Shown piece by piece: positions 1-7,727 of a stretch of 30,504 bases of DNA. A program made the translations under genes and the position numbers. Each line of letters starts with the position of its first letter. Position 1 is the stretch's first letter. The DNA comes from Minisyncoccota bacterium. Its GTDB lineage: Bacteria > Patescibacteriota > Minisyncoccia > UBA6257 > HR35. The notes beneath the pieces were generated by a model, which saw only the letters and a list, made by a program, of their open reading frames with translations, did no database searches and was not told the DNA's origin. Where the stretch lies: the NCBI GenBank assembly GCA_937934285.1, contig CALHAT010000041.1, positions 1-30,504 on the forward strand, read 5' to 3'.

Positions 1-1
1 A

Positions 2-79
2 ATTATTCTTGGTCAAAATGCCCCTCAATCTATTAATAAACAAAAACTTTTAAATTTAATAAAAATTTTAAATAATTAA
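2..79 (+). CDS. 3' end of an unidentified gene (partial)
   Basis: An open frame runs from the window edge for 25 codons to a TAA. The visible residues (ending LLNLIKILNN) match no family I recognise and do not look like the C terminus of ribosomal protein L5, the usual upstream neighbour of rpsN. The frame is too short to prove coding. It is the longest forward frame reaching the edge and ends just before a promoter-like sequence. Confidence 0.3.
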   Translation: MILGQNAPQSINKQKLLNLIKILNN

Positions 80-93
80 ATAAAATTTATTTA

Positions 94-102
94 TGATATA
101 AT
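94..102 (+). promoter_or_regulatory. Extended -10 promoter for the rpsN-adk operon
   Basis: TGATATAAT is a perfect extended -10 element (TGn-TATAAT). No good -35 hexamer is visible 16-18 bases upstream, which is normal for extended -10 promoters. Transcription would begin near 109 and give a leader of about 33 bases before rpsN. It separates this ribosomal cluster from whatever lies upstream. Confidence 0.55.
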
Positions 103-141
103 TATATTATCTTTGGGAGTTATTTTTATTTAGGTTAAAAA

Positions 142-327
142 ATGCCAAGTAAAGCACAAGTTGAGCGTTGGAAAAAAGAACCAAAGTATAAGACAAGAAA
201 GAGGAATGTTTGTTTTCGTTGTGGAAGAACAAGGGGTTATTTTCGCGATTTTAATTTGTGTCGAATTTGTTTAAGAGAAATGGCTCAGCGGGGCGAAATC
301 CCGGGCCTGAAAAAAGCAAGCTGGTAA
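142..327 (+). CDS. rpsN: 30S ribosomal protein S14, zinc-binding type (uS14)
   Basis: This 61-residue protein is the short, zinc-binding (C+) form of S14, which sits in the head of the 30S subunit. The zinc knuckle is visible as CFRC near residue 24 and CRIC near residue 40 (C-x2-C-x12-C-x2-C). The C terminus [11 protein letters not shown] is typical of the family. It is the first gene of the spc-like cluster. Upstream there is only a weak AGG and no clear Shine-Dalgarno site. Its TAA stop overlaps the rpsH start by one base (TAATG). In most bacteria rplE precedes it, but here a promoter and an unrelated tail do. The identification is secure. Confidence 0.95.
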   Translation: MPSKAQVERWKKEPKYKTRKRNVCFRCGRTRGYFRDFNLCRICLREMAQRGEIPGLKKASW

Positions 328-719
328 TGATTACTGATCCAATTGCTGATTTACTGATAAGAATTAAGAATGCTTTAAGAGTCAGGAAAAAGACAGTCAC
401 TGTTCCTTACTCAAAAATTAAAATCGCTATTTTAAAAATTCTAAGAGATACTGAATTGATTGATAATTTTAAAGTTGTTGGTGAAAATAAAAAGCAACTG
501 GTTATCAATTTAAAGTACGATGAAGTTGGTGAGCCATTAATTGAAGAACTAAAAAGAATTTCCAAACCCGGTCGAAGAGTCTATCTTGGTTACAAAGAAT
601 TAAAGCCCTTGAGAGGTGGTTTTGGTTTTAGGATTGTTTCCACAAGTCGCGGGATTATGACTGATATTGAGGCCCGAAGGAGAAAACTTGGCGGCGAAAT
701 TATTTGTGAAGTTTATTAA
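327..719 (+). CDS. rpsH: 30S ribosomal protein S8 (uS8)
   Basis: The 130-residue product starts [16 protein letters not shown], the conserved S8 N terminus, and ends with the RNA-binding region STSRGIMTDIEARRRKLGGE. S8 binds helix 21 of 16S rRNA and nucleates the central domain of the 30S platform. A longer in-frame start at 258 exists, but it would add 23 non-homologous residues inside rpsN. The ATG at 327 overlaps the rpsN stop as TAATG and places the family N terminus correctly. No Shine-Dalgarno site precedes it, so translation is probably coupled to rpsN termination. Confidence 0.96.
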   Translation: MITDPIADLLIRIKNALRVRKKTVTVPYSKIKIAILKILRDTELIDNFKVVGENKKQLVINLKYDEVGEPLIEELKRISKPGRRVYLGYKELKPLRGGFGFRIVSTSRGIMTDIEARRRKLGGEIICEVY

Positions 720-1273
720 TGTCAAAAATTGGTAAAAAACCGATAAATATTTTCGATGGAATTTCTTTAACCAAAATTGATGAGAGAAAATTTGAAATTA
801 AAGGACCAAAGGGTTCGACATTTTTTTCTCTACCTGAAGGATTTGATTTGGAGATTGAAGATAAAGTTTTAAAAGTTATTCCTCGAAGAGAAATAGATAG
901 GAAAACTAAAGCTCTTTGGGGAACCTTACGATCTATTTTAAATAATAAAATTCTTGGTGTTAGTCAAGGTTTTGAGAAAGTGCTAATTTTAGAAGGTCTG
1001 GGTTATGGTGGTGAAGTTAAAGGAAATAAGATAATTTTTAAATTAGGTTATTCCCATCCTGTTGAAATTGATGTCCCCCAAGATATTCAAGTTGAAATTA
1101 AGCCGGAAAAAGGAAGAAGTTTGATTTATGTTAGTGGTTTTGATAAAGAAAAAGTCGGTGAGTTTGCGGCTAAGATAAAAGAATTGAGACCGGCGGATCG
1201 ATATCATCAAAAGGGTTTTAGATATATTGACGAAGTAATTAAATTAAAACCCGTTAAAAAGATTGTTAAATAA
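719..1273 (+). CDS. rplF: 50S ribosomal protein L6 (uL6)
   Basis: The 184-residue protein begins MSKIGKKPI, as L6 proteins do, and contains two repeated L6 domains. The second includes [14 protein letters not shown] and the C-terminal signature [19 protein letters not shown]6 lies near the sarcin-ricin loop and the factor-binding site of the 50S subunit. Length is close to the usual 175-180 residues. It is joined to rpsH upstream and rplR downstream by one-base TAATG overlaps, with no Shine-Dalgarno site at its own start. Confidence 0.96.
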   Translation: MSKIGKKPINIFDGISLTKIDERKFEIKGPKGSTFFSLPEGFDLEIEDKVLKVIPRREIDRKTKALWGTLRSILNNKILGVSQGFEKVLILEGLGYGGEVKGNKIIFKLGYSHPVEIDVPQDIQVEIKPEKGRSLIYVSGFDKEKVGEFAAKIKELRPADRYHQKGFRYIDEVIKLKPVKKIVK

Positions 1274-1611
1274 TGAAAATAGAAAAAAGATTAAAAAGAA
1301 AAAAAAGAGTTAGAGCAAAAATTTTGGGAACTTCGGAAAGACCCAGACTTAGTGTTTTTAGATCAAATCAACATATTTACACACAAATCATTGATGATAC
1401 AAAGGGAACAACTTTGGTTGCCGCAAATTCTTTACAATTTAAAGAAAAGTTAAATAACAAAGAAAAAGTTAAAAGAGTTGCTGAAATCTTAGCCACCAAA
1501 GCTTTGGCCAAAGGAATTAAAAAGTTAGTTTTTGATAGAAACGGGTTTAGTTATAAAGGTCGGATTAAACTTTTAGCTGAAGAGTTAAGGCAAAAAGGTT
1601 TAGAATTTTAA
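1273..1611 (+). CDS. rplR: 50S ribosomal protein L18 (uL18)
   Basis: The 112-residue basic protein shows the L18 core: [20 protein letters not shown], then [14 protein letters not shown] and [15 protein letters not shown]18 binds 5S rRNA in the central protuberance together with L5. The N-terminal lysine/arginine-rich stretch is usual for the family. It has a TAATG overlap with rplF and another with rpsE, consistent with coupled translation inside the operon. Confidence 0.95.
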   Translation: MKIEKRLKRKKRVRAKILGTSERPRLSVFRSNQHIYTQIIDDTKGTTLVAANSLQFKEKLNNKEKVKRVAEILATKALAKGIKKLVFDRNGFSYKGRIKLLAEELRQKGLEF

Positions 1612-2117
1612 TGGAAGAGAAAAAATTCGATTTTCGAGTTATTGAACTTAAAAGAGTAGCTAAAGTTACTGAAGGAGGCAAAATGATGAAAGTCAGAGCC
1701 GTGGTGGTTGTTGGTGATTATCAAGGTCGAGTTGGTGTTGCGGTTGCTAAAGGTCAGGATTCGACTGATGCTGTTAATAAAGCCAAAAAGTTAGCCGAAA
1801 AAAATTCTCTTAAAGTTCCTATAGTTGAAGGAACGGTTCCTTATGAGGTAAGAGCCAAATATGGGGCAACAGCGATTCTTATCAAGCCAGCTAAAAAGGG
1901 AAGAGGACTTATTGCTGGAGGAAGTGTTAGAACTCTCCTTTCTTTAGCTGGTTATACTGATGCGGTTGCAAAAATTTTAGGAGTTACCAAGAATCCTTTA
2001 GTAAATACCCTTGTTACTTTTAAAGCTTTAGAAAAATTTAAAAATTATGAAAAAAAGTTAAAATTAAAAGAGAAATTAATTTCTAAGAAAAATGCAGATT
2101 CATCAACTGAGAGTTAA
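1611..2117 (+). CDS. rpsE: 30S ribosomal protein S5 (uS5)
   Basis: The 168-residue protein has the N-terminal double-stranded RNA-binding fold (VAKVTEGGKMMKVRAVVVVG, then GRVGVAVAKGQD) and the C-terminal S5 domain (AGGSVRTLLSLAGYTDAVAK). S5 helps maintain decoding fidelity and forms part of the mRNA entry site. The start at 1611 overlaps the rplR stop by one base. A strong GGAGG and an in-frame ATG occur internally at 1674-1685, but they encode the conserved GGK segment, so the upstream start is retained. The 3' end overlaps rplO by 26 bases. No L30 gene follows, as is general for CPR. Confidence 0.95.
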   Translation: MEEKKFDFRVIELKRVAKVTEGGKMMKVRAVVVVGDYQGRVGVAVAKGQDSTDAVNKAKKLAEKNSLKVPIVEGTVPYEVRAKYGATAILIKPAKKGRGLIAGGSVRTLLSLAGYTDAVAKILGVTKNPLVNTLVTFKALEKFKNYEKKLKLKEKLISKKNADSSTES

Positions 2118-2523
2118 AATTAAAAAAGCAAAAAGAATTGGTCGTGGTGGCAAGAAGGGTAATTATTCTGGAAGGGGTATTAAGGGCCAAAAAGCTCGCG
2201 CTGGTCATAAAATCCGCCCAGCTTTAAGAGATATTATTTTGAAATTTCCTAAAAAAAGAGGTTTGGGTAATATTAAAAGGAGAAAAAATATTTTTGAAGT
2301 TAATTTAGAAGAAATTGATAAGAAATTTAATCAAGATGAAGTTATCACCAAAGAAGATCTTAGGAAAAGGGGTATTATTAAAGTGCCTCAGAGTATTAAA
2401 AATTTCCAAATTAAAATTTTAGCTAAAGGTAACCTAAGCAAAAGTTTAATTTTTAAACCAGAATTTATTTTTTCGGAAAAAGCCTTAAAAAAAATTGAAT
2501 TAGCCGGAGGCAAAGTTGAATGA
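2092..2523 (+). CDS. rplO: 50S ribosomal protein L15 (uL15)
   Basis: The 143-residue protein begins MQIHQLRVKIKK and carries the glycine/arginine-rich L15 N terminus, GRGGKKGNYSGRGIKGQKAR, followed by the C-terminal globular domain. L15 is a late-assembling 50S protein that threads into 23S rRNA. The start lies 26 bases inside rpsE in another frame. No later methionine would keep the conserved N terminus. Its TGA stop overlaps the secY ATG (ATGA), and the end of the gene contains the secY ribosome binding site. Confidence 0.94.
   Translation: MQIHQLRVKIKKAKRIGRGGKKGNYSGRGIKGQKARAGHKIRPALRDIILKFPKKRGLGNIKRRKNIFEVNLEEIDKKFNQDEVITKEDLRKRGIIKVPQSIKNFQIKILAKGNLSKSLIFKPEFIFSEKALKKIELAGGKVE
2506..2510 (+). 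promoter_or_regulatory. Shine-Dalgarno site of secY
   Basis: GGAGG lies 9 bases before the secY ATG, inside the last codons of rplO. It is the only textbook Shine-Dalgarno site placed before a gene start that I found in this window. Most other starts here are leaderless or stop-start coupled. Confidence 0.6.
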
Positions 2524-3794
2524 AATTAATTCAGTTATTTAAACAATTATTGAAATATCGAGACTTAAGACAGAGAGTTTTTTTTGTGTTTCTTTTTTTA
2601 TTTATTTTTCGTCTTTTAGCTAATATCCCTTTACCGGATGTGAATTTAGAAAAATTAAAAGCTTTGTTTGAGGCTAACCAATTTTTTGGTTTCATTAATA
2701 TCTTCTCTGGTGGAGCTTTATCGAACTTTTCTATTGCTTTACTTGGTCTTGGTCCTTATATTACAGCTATTATTATTTTGCAACTTTTAACTTTCGTTTA
2801 TCCTCGCCTGAAAGAAATGTATTATGAAGAGGGCGAAGCTGGCCGAGCTAAGTTCAATCAATATGGTCGAATGTTAACTGTTCCTCTCGCTTTTATTCAA
2901 TCATTTGGCTTTCTTACTTTTTTAAGTCGTCAAGGCATTATTGTATTACCTAATAACTTCGCTTTGGTTCGTGATGCTATTATTGTCACCGCCGGAACTA
3001 TAATTTTGATGTGGCTTGGCGAGCTTATTACTGAACAAAAACTTGGTAATGGCGTTTCTTTACTTATCTTCTCAGGAATTATTGCTCAGGCTCCTCAAAT
3101 TCTTCTTCAAGCTTACGTCACTTTTTCTTTGGAGAAGTTGCAAATTTATTTACCCTTTATATTTTTAGCTATTCTGGTTATCGCGGGAATTGTTTTTCTC
3201 AATGAAGCTGAAAGAAGAATTCCGCTTGTTTTTGCTAAAAGAGTTAGGGGAACAAAAATTTATGGTGGCGCTAGCACTTATTTACCTCTAAGAATAGCTC
3301 AAGCAGGGGTTATTCCTATTATCTTCGCAATCGCTCTTTTACTTTTTCCTCAAACTTTAGCGCAATTTTTAGTTTTAACAAAAATTAGTTTTTTTGAGGA
3401 AATTTTTCAAGCGATCAATTCTTTTTTGAATAATCAAGCTCTTTTTTCTTTTCTTTATTTTATTTTAGTTTTCGCTTTTACCTATCTTTACACTTCAATC
3501 ACTTTTAACCCCGAAGAAATTGCTAAAAATCTTCAGTCAGCGGGTGCTTTTATTCCCGGAGTTAGACCTGGCAAGGAAACAGAAAAAAATTTAAAAGAGA
3601 CTGTCTCGAAATTAACTTTCTTTGGTGGTCTTTTTTTGGGTTCAGTTGCTATTTTACCTTATATTTTCCAAATTTTAACCAAAACTCAATTTTTAGCTAT
3701 TGGTGGAACATCGATTTTGATCGTCGTTTCCGTAGCTATCGAAACAGTTAAACAAATAGAATCCGAACTTAGCTTAAGAAGATATGAAGTTTGA
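2520..3794 (+). CDS. secY: Protein translocase subunit SecY
   Basis: The 424-residue protein is the channel-forming subunit of the Sec translocon. It has about ten hydrophobic membrane segments. Family signatures include the plug region after NIFSGGALSNFSI, the loop GEAGRAKFNQYGRMLT, the cytosolic loop with RRIPLVFAKR, the segment NPEEIAKNLQSAGAFIPGVR, and the C-terminal VKQIESELSLRRYEV. It lies after rplO, as in most bacteria, with an ATGA overlap and a good Shine-Dalgarno site. The 3' end overlaps adk by 11 bases. Its motor partner SecA is encoded at 12652 in the same window. Confidence 0.97.
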   Translation: MKLIQLFKQLLKYRDLRQRVFFVFLFLFIFRLLANIPLPDVNLEKLKALFEANQFFGFINIFSGGALSNFSIALLGLGPYITAIIILQLLTFVYPRLKEMYYEEGEAGRAKFNQYGRMLTVPLAFIQSFGFLTFLSRQGIIVLPNNFALVRDAIIVTAGTIILMWLGELITEQKLGNGVSLLIFSGIIAQAPQILLQAYVTFSLEKLQIYLPFIFLAILVIAGIVFLNEAERRIPLVFAKRVRGTKIYGGASTYLPLRIAQAGVIPIIFAIALLLFPQTLAQFLVLTKISFFEEIFQAINSFLNNQALFSFLYFILVFAFTYLYTSITFNPEEIAKNLQSAGAFIPGVRPGKETEKNLKETVSKLTFFGGLFLGSVAILPYIFQILTKTQFLAIGGTSILIVVSVAIETVKQIESELSLRRYEV

Positions 3795-4392
3795 AACTAA
3801 AATTATTTTTTTGGTTGGGCCACCACTTTCCGGAAAAGATACCCAGGGGAAATTATTGGCTAAAAAACTTAAAGGTAATTTTGCGGTGACCAGTGAACTG
3901 ATAAGAGAATTTTTTAGAAAAACTAAAAGAAATTATGTCAAAATAGGTAATAAATTTTTAGATTTGAGAAAAGAAAAACAAAAATTAGAAACTGGTGCTT
4001 TGCTTGATTCTTATTTGATAATTTATCTTGTTTTAGAAAGAATTAAAAAAGCAATAAAAAGAAAAGAAATTTTAATTATATCCGGTTCACCACGACGTAT
4101 TATCGAGGCTAAAAAGGAATTTTATTTTTTAAAAGATAACGACATTAAATTTATTTTTATCTTTTTAAATATTAGCCAAAAAGAAATTTTTAAACGAGCT
4201 TTAAAAAGAAAAAGAAAGGATGACTCTTTGGAGATTTTAAAAACAAGGATTGAACTTTATAAAAAAGATAGTTTACCGGCAATTTATTTTTTAAAAAGAC
4301 AAGGAGTTTTGGCTCAAGTAAATGGCGAAGAACCTGTTCTAAAGGTCCATCAAGAAATAATGAAAAAATTAAAGTTTTTTTCTATGATATAA
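3784..4392 (+). CDS. adk: Adenylate kinase-like nucleoside monophosphate kinase (divergent)
   Basis: The 202-residue protein has a Walker A loop GPPLSGKDTQG (residues 12-22; the family consensus is GPPGAGKGTQA) near the N terminus. Its position after secY is the usual place of adk. Adenylate kinase interconverts ATP + AMP and 2 ADP. The conserved DGFPR is replaced by SGSPR near residue 101, and the LID is reduced to a short basic segment, RKRKDDSLEI, that still resembles the R-x-DD motif. It is shorter and more basic than standard Adk (about 215 residues). A related NMP kinase with changed specificity is possible. Its last codons overlap the rplM promoter. Confidence 0.75.
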   Translation: MKFETKIIFLVGPPLSGKDTQGKLLAKKLKGNFAVTSELIREFFRKTKRNYVKIGNKFLDLRKEKQKLETGALLDSYLIIYLVLERIKKAIKRKEILIISGSPRRIIEAKKEFYFLKDNDIKFIFIFLNISQKEIFKRALKRKRKDDSLEILKTRIELYKKDSLPAIYFLKRQGVLAQVNGEEPVLKVHQEIMKKLKFFSMI

Positions 4393-4393
4393 T
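4385..4393 (+). promoter_or_regulatory. Extended -10 promoter for rplM-rpsI-ftsW-murG-rplU
   Basis: TGATATAAT, identical to the element before rpsN, overlaps the adk stop codon. Only 9 bases separate it from the rplM ATG, so a start about 7 bases downstream of the -10 would leave a leader of roughly 3 bases. No Shine-Dalgarno site could then be present on the mRNA. Confidence 0.55.
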
Positions 4394-4402
4394 TATTTAA
4401 TT

Positions 4403-4759
4403 ATGAGAAAAGAAGAAATTATTATTGATGCCAAAGATAAGATTTTGGGAAGATTGGCAACAATAATCGCTTATTATTTACAAGGAAAACATCGACCCGA
4501 TTATGCTCCTTATCTTGATAGAAAAATTTTTGTTTTGGTGAAAAATCTGGAGAAGGCAAAATTTACTGGAAAAAAATTTGACCAAAAAGTTTTTATTAAA
4601 CATACGGGTTATCTTGGCCATCGTAAAGAAACCCCCTTGAAACTTTTATGGCAAAAAGACAAACTAAAAGTTTTGCGAACGGTGGTAAGTCGGATGCTGC
4701 CCAAAAATAAATTAAGAAAAAAGCGTCTTTTAAGAATAAAATTAATCAATGGAAATTAA
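4403..4759 (+). CDS. rplM: 50S ribosomal protein L13 (uL13)
   Basis: The 118-residue protein contains the L13 signatures DAKDKILGRLATIIAYYLQGKH, split as DAKDKILGRLA plus the following helix, FTGKKFDQKVFIKHTGY and VSRMLPKNKLRKKRL. L13 is an early 50S assembly protein. It is shorter than the E. coli form (142 residues), lacking much of the C terminus after the MLPKN segment. It is the first gene of a new transcription unit and overlaps rpsI by 11 bases. The rplM-rpsI pairing is universal; the direct attachment behind adk is not. Confidence 0.94.
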   Translation: MRKEEIIIDAKDKILGRLATIIAYYLQGKHRPDYAPYLDRKIFVLVKNLEKAKFTGKKFDQKVFIKHTGYLGHRKETPLKLLWQKDKLKVLRTVVSRMLPKNKLRKKRLLRIKLINGN

Positions 4760-5216
4760 AACTGAAGAATTACCTAAAGAAGAAATAAGCGAGATTGAAT
4801 TTCCTCGAATTGGTAATGGAAGATATATTGAAGGCGTTGGGCGTCGAAAAAGATCTGTAGCCAGGGTTCGAATTTGGGATCAAGAAGACGGCGAGGAATT
4901 TAATATTTTTGTAAATAACAAAAATTATTTAGACTATTTTAAAAATATTGAACTGCAAAAAATAGTTGAGGCTCCTCTTAAAAAAATTAAAGCTCAAAAG
5001 GCTTATCGAGTTACCTGTCAAGTCAAAAGTGGAGGCATAAGAGGTCAGGCTGAAGCTATAAGACTTGGGCTTTCCCGGGCTTTAGTTTTATTAAATCATG
5101 AATGGCGATCAATACTGAAATCAGCCGGTTTTCTTACTCGTGATCCTCGCGAAGTTGAAAGAAAGAAATACGGTAAAAGAAAAGCTCGTAAAGAAGAGCA
5201 ATGGCAAAAAAGATAG
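4749..5216 (+). CDS. rpsI: 30S ribosomal protein S9 (uS9)
   Basis: The 155-residue protein has the S9 core (GVGRRKRSVARVRIW, VKSGGIRGQAEAIRLGLSRAL, GFLTRDPREVERKKYGKRKAR) and ends in the family QxxKR tail whose terminal Arg contacts P-site tRNA. It carries an acidic N-terminal extension of about 25 residues (ELPKEEISEIEF) before the fold, which many S9 proteins lack. No later methionine is available, so the extension appears genuine. It overlaps rplM by 11 bases and ftsW by 16. Confidence 0.95.
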   Translation: MEIKTEELPKEEISEIEFPRIGNGRYIEGVGRRKRSVARVRIWDQEDGEEFNIFVNNKNYLDYFKNIELQKIVEAPLKKIKAQKAYRVTCQVKSGGIRGQAEAIRLGLSRALVLLNHEWRSILKSAGFLTRDPREVERKKYGKRKARKEEQWQKR

Positions 5217-6295
5217 ATCCCACTTTGCTGATTCTTACTCTTGCTCTTTCTTTTTTAGGTTTAATCAATTTTTTTAGCGCTTCTTATTATTTTTCTTTAA
5301 AAAATTTCCAAGATCCTTATTTTTATTTTCAGAGATTTTTTTTTCGCGTTATCATTTTAGGTATTTCAGCATTCCTCCTTGGTAATTTTTTGGGTAGTAA
5401 ATTAGTACTTTATAAAAAAATTTTTCTGTTATTCTTTTTTATTTTTTACTTAACAATTTTTTTGGGGTTTTTACCCAAATTTCGTTGGCAAGAATCAGCA
5501 GCTCGCTGGGTGAATCTCGGTTTTTTAAGTTTTCAACCCGCAGAGATTCTCAAGCCATTTGTTATTTTATTTTTTATTTTTTTAATGACGGGGATTAAAA
5601 AATTGCCCCTTACTCAGAAAATATTTATTTTTTTAATATTTTTCTTTCTTGTTTTAACTCCAATTTTTTTACAACCATCTTATAGCAATGTTTTAATAAT
5701 TGGGGTTTCTTTAGGAAGTATTTTCTTAAAATCTTTAAAATCAAAGAAAGAAATTTTTTTAAGTATCTTTATCTTATTTATTGTTTTTTTAGTTTTAAGT
5801 TCTATCGGAACTTCATTTTGGCAATATCGTTTAGAAAGACTGGTTTCTTTTCTGAGCCAAGGCAAGGTTTTTAGTGAAAAATATTTTCAGGTAGAGCAAT
5901 CAATTTCTGCGGTAAGTTCTGGAGGAATTTGGGGTAAGGGTTTGGGAAAATCAGAAATAAAAATTCTGGGTTTACCACAAATGTTAACTGATTCCATTTT
6001 TGCTATTTATGCTGAAGAAACCGGCTTTGTTGGTTCTTTAATTTTACTGATCTTGTTTTTTATTTTAATTTCGAGGATAATAATTTTAGGATCAAGAACT
6101 AAGGTATTTGAAAAAGAAGCTTTTGCTTTAGCCACAGGAATTTGGCTTTTATTACAAATTTTTTTACATATTGCTTCCAATATCGGTCTTTTTGTGCCAA
6201 CCGGTGTTATTTTGCCATTTTTTAGTTATGGTGCTTCAGGTCAGTTGGCTATTTATTTTAGTTTGGGTATAATTAATAGTTTTAAAAATGGCTGA
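5201..6295 (+). CDS. ftsW: SEDS-family peptidoglycan glycosyltransferase (FtsW/RodA type)
   Basis: The 364-residue integral membrane protein has about ten hydrophobic segments and SEDS motifs: ARWVNLGFLSFQPAEILK in the first half, SSGGIWGKGLGKS, LTDSIFAIYAEETGF and GVILPFFSYGAS near the end. SEDS proteins polymerise lipid II into glycan strands with a partner class B penicillin-binding protein. The Asp in TDSIFA matches the catalytic loop Asp of FtsW/RodA. I favour FtsW over RodA because murG follows directly, as in dcw clusters. It overlaps rpsI by 16 bases and murG by 8, so it is co-transcribed with ribosomal genes. Confidence 0.87.
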   Translation: MAKKIDPTLLILTLALSFLGLINFFSASYYFSLKNFQDPYFYFQRFFFRVIILGISAFLLGNFLGSKLVLYKKIFLLFFFIFYLTIFLGFLPKFRWQESAARWVNLGFLSFQPAEILKPFVILFFIFLMTGIKKLPLTQKIFIFLIFFFLVLTPIFLQPSYSNVLIIGVSLGSIFLKSLKSKKEIFLSIFILFIVFLVLSSIGTSFWQYRLERLVSFLSQGKVFSEKYFQVEQSISAVSSGGIWGKGLGKSEIKILGLPQMLTDSIFAIYAEETGFVGSLILLILFFILISRIIILGSRTKVFEKEAFALATGIWLLLQIFLHIASNIGLFVPTGVILPFFSYGASGQLAIYFSLGIINSFKNG

Positions 6296-7427
6296 CGAAG
6301 AAATCAGAATCTGTTTAACGGGCGGAGCAACAGGAGGACATTTCTTTCCTTTGGTTTTTATTAGTCGTGAAATCAAAAGAATAACTCGAGAACAAGATAT
6401 AAATTTTAAAATTTTTTATTTGGGCAGCAAGCCGTTCAATGAAGAATTATTAAAAAAAGAGGGTTTAGATATTTTTCTGTTGCCAGAGGTTAAATTAAGA
6501 AAATATTTCAGTTTTCAAAATTTTATTGATTTTTTTAAATTTCCTTTAAATTTATTCTTAGCTTTTTATTATCTTTTTAAATTTTTACCTAATGTTATTT
6601 TTTCTAAAGGAGGTCCGGGTAGTTTAGGGGTTATTTTAGCTGGTTGGTTTTTGAGAATTCCTATAGTTATTCACGAGTCAGATTCTATTCCCGGGATAAC
6701 TAATAAAATTTCTTCTTTTTTTGCTAAGGAGATATTTCTTGCTTTTCAAGAGGCTGCTGTTTATTTTCAAGCTAAAAAAGTTAAAACATTGGGTCAACCA
6801 ATAAATTACCATCTTATCAAAAAAGTAGCTACCCTCGAGGATTACAAGAGATTTAACCTAAATCCTCAACAAAAAGTTATTTTAATTTTTGGGGGTTCTC
6901 AGGGTTCACAATTTTTAAATGAACTTACGGTTCAGATTTTAGCTGATCTTCTAAATATGGCTCAAGTTGTTCATATTACTGGGGAAAAACATTATCGTGA
7001 AGTTTATTCTTATGCTAAAGGTATGTTAAAAATAAAAAAGCAAAAGAAAATTTCAGATTACCATCCGTATCCGTTCATTGCTAATGAAGACTTTATTTAT
7101 CTTCTTAAGATTTCGGATTTAATTATTTCCCGTGCTGGTTCAAGTTCAATTTTTGAAATAGCTGCCGTTGGTAAGCCGAGTATTTTAATACCCCTTGATA
7201 AGAAAATTGCTGGCGAACATCAACTTAAAAACGCTATGATTTATGCCGGTTACGATGCTTGTTTTGTTCTCGAAGAGCATAATGCTAAACCTCATCTTAT
7301 TCTTAAAATCATAGACGAAATTTTCCAAAATCCCCATTTGATAAACAAGATGCAAGAAGGAGCGAAAAAGTTTGCTAAAATTGATGCTGCTCAGAATATT
7401 GCTAAAGAGTTATTAAAATATAAATAA
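6288..7427 (+). CDS. murG: UDP-GlcNAc : lipid I N-acetylglucosaminyltransferase MurG
   Basis: The 379-residue GT-B glycosyltransferase adds GlcNAc to lipid I to form lipid II on the inner face of the membrane. Motifs are clear: the N-terminal glycine loop GGATGGHFFP, SKGGPGSLG, the acceptor-domain HESDSIPGITNK, the second glycine loop IFGGSQGSQFLNEL, and the UDP-GlcNAc site SRAGSSSIFEIAAVGKPSIL followed by GEHQLKNA. The start ATG lies 8 bases before the ftsW stop. Together with FtsW it supplies and polymerises the peptidoglycan precursor, implying that this small-genome organism keeps a cell wall. Confidence 0.94.
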   Translation: MADEEIRICLTGGATGGHFFPLVFISREIKRITREQDINFKIFYLGSKPFNEELLKKEGLDIFLLPEVKLRKYFSFQNFIDFFKFPLNLFLAFYYLFKFLPNVIFSKGGPGSLGVILAGWFLRIPIVIHESDSIPGITNKISSFFAKEIFLAFQEAAVYFQAKKVKTLGQPINYHLIKKVATLEDYKRFNLNPQQKVILIFGGSQGSQFLNELTVQILADLLNMAQVVHITGEKHYREVYSYAKGMLKIKKQKKISDYHPYPFIANEDFIYLLKISDLIISRAGSSSIFEIAAVGKPSILIPLDKKIAGEHQLKNAMIYAGYDACFVLEEHNAKPHLILKIIDEIFQNPHLINKMQEGAKKFAKIDAAQNIAKELLKYK

Positions 7428-7429
7428 CA

Positions 7430-7726
7430 ATGAAAGTTTTTTTACACTTTTTTTATTTTATTATCCCATTTTTTGTCTGGTTTTTGATTTATCTTCAAAA
7501 GCCAGATCTTGTTGTTATTTTGAAAAGGCCGGTTAATGAAAAATCTTTAATTTTACCAATTGAAAATTTATGGCAAATTATTCTAGTTTTTCTTGTCATC
7601 CAGATTGGTAACGAAATTTTAGCTCGATTTTTGCCAAATTATAAAATTTTTGGTAAAATTCAATTAATTTTTATTTTTTGCCATTTCCTTGTCGCTTTTT
7701 ATTTATTAATTTTTAATTTTTTTTAA
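7430..7726 (+). CDS. Small membrane protein of unknown function
   Basis: A 98-residue hydrophobic protein with three predicted membrane helices (about residues 3-21, 46-62 and 75-95) and a short polar loop containing LKRPVNEKS. I recognise no family. It sits two bases after murG and one base before rplU, so it belongs to the same operon. That position makes an envelope role plausible, but nothing in the sequence defines one. Composition matches the neighbours. Confidence 0.7.
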   Translation: MKVFLHFFYFIIPFFVWFLIYLQKPDLVVILKRPVNEKSLILPIENLWQIILVFLVIQIGNEILARFLPNYKIFGKIQLIFIFCHFLVAFYLLIFNFF

Positions 7727-7727
7727 A

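Noticed and set aside
258..326. Upstream in-frame start for rpsH
   Set aside because: The extra 23 residues lie in rpsN and are not S8-like; the TAATG at 327 gives the conserved N terminus.
1674..1685. Strong GGAGG with in-frame ATG inside rpsE
   Set aside because: The bases encode conserved S5 residues (GGKMM), and the residues before it belong to the S5 fold, so it is probably not a start.
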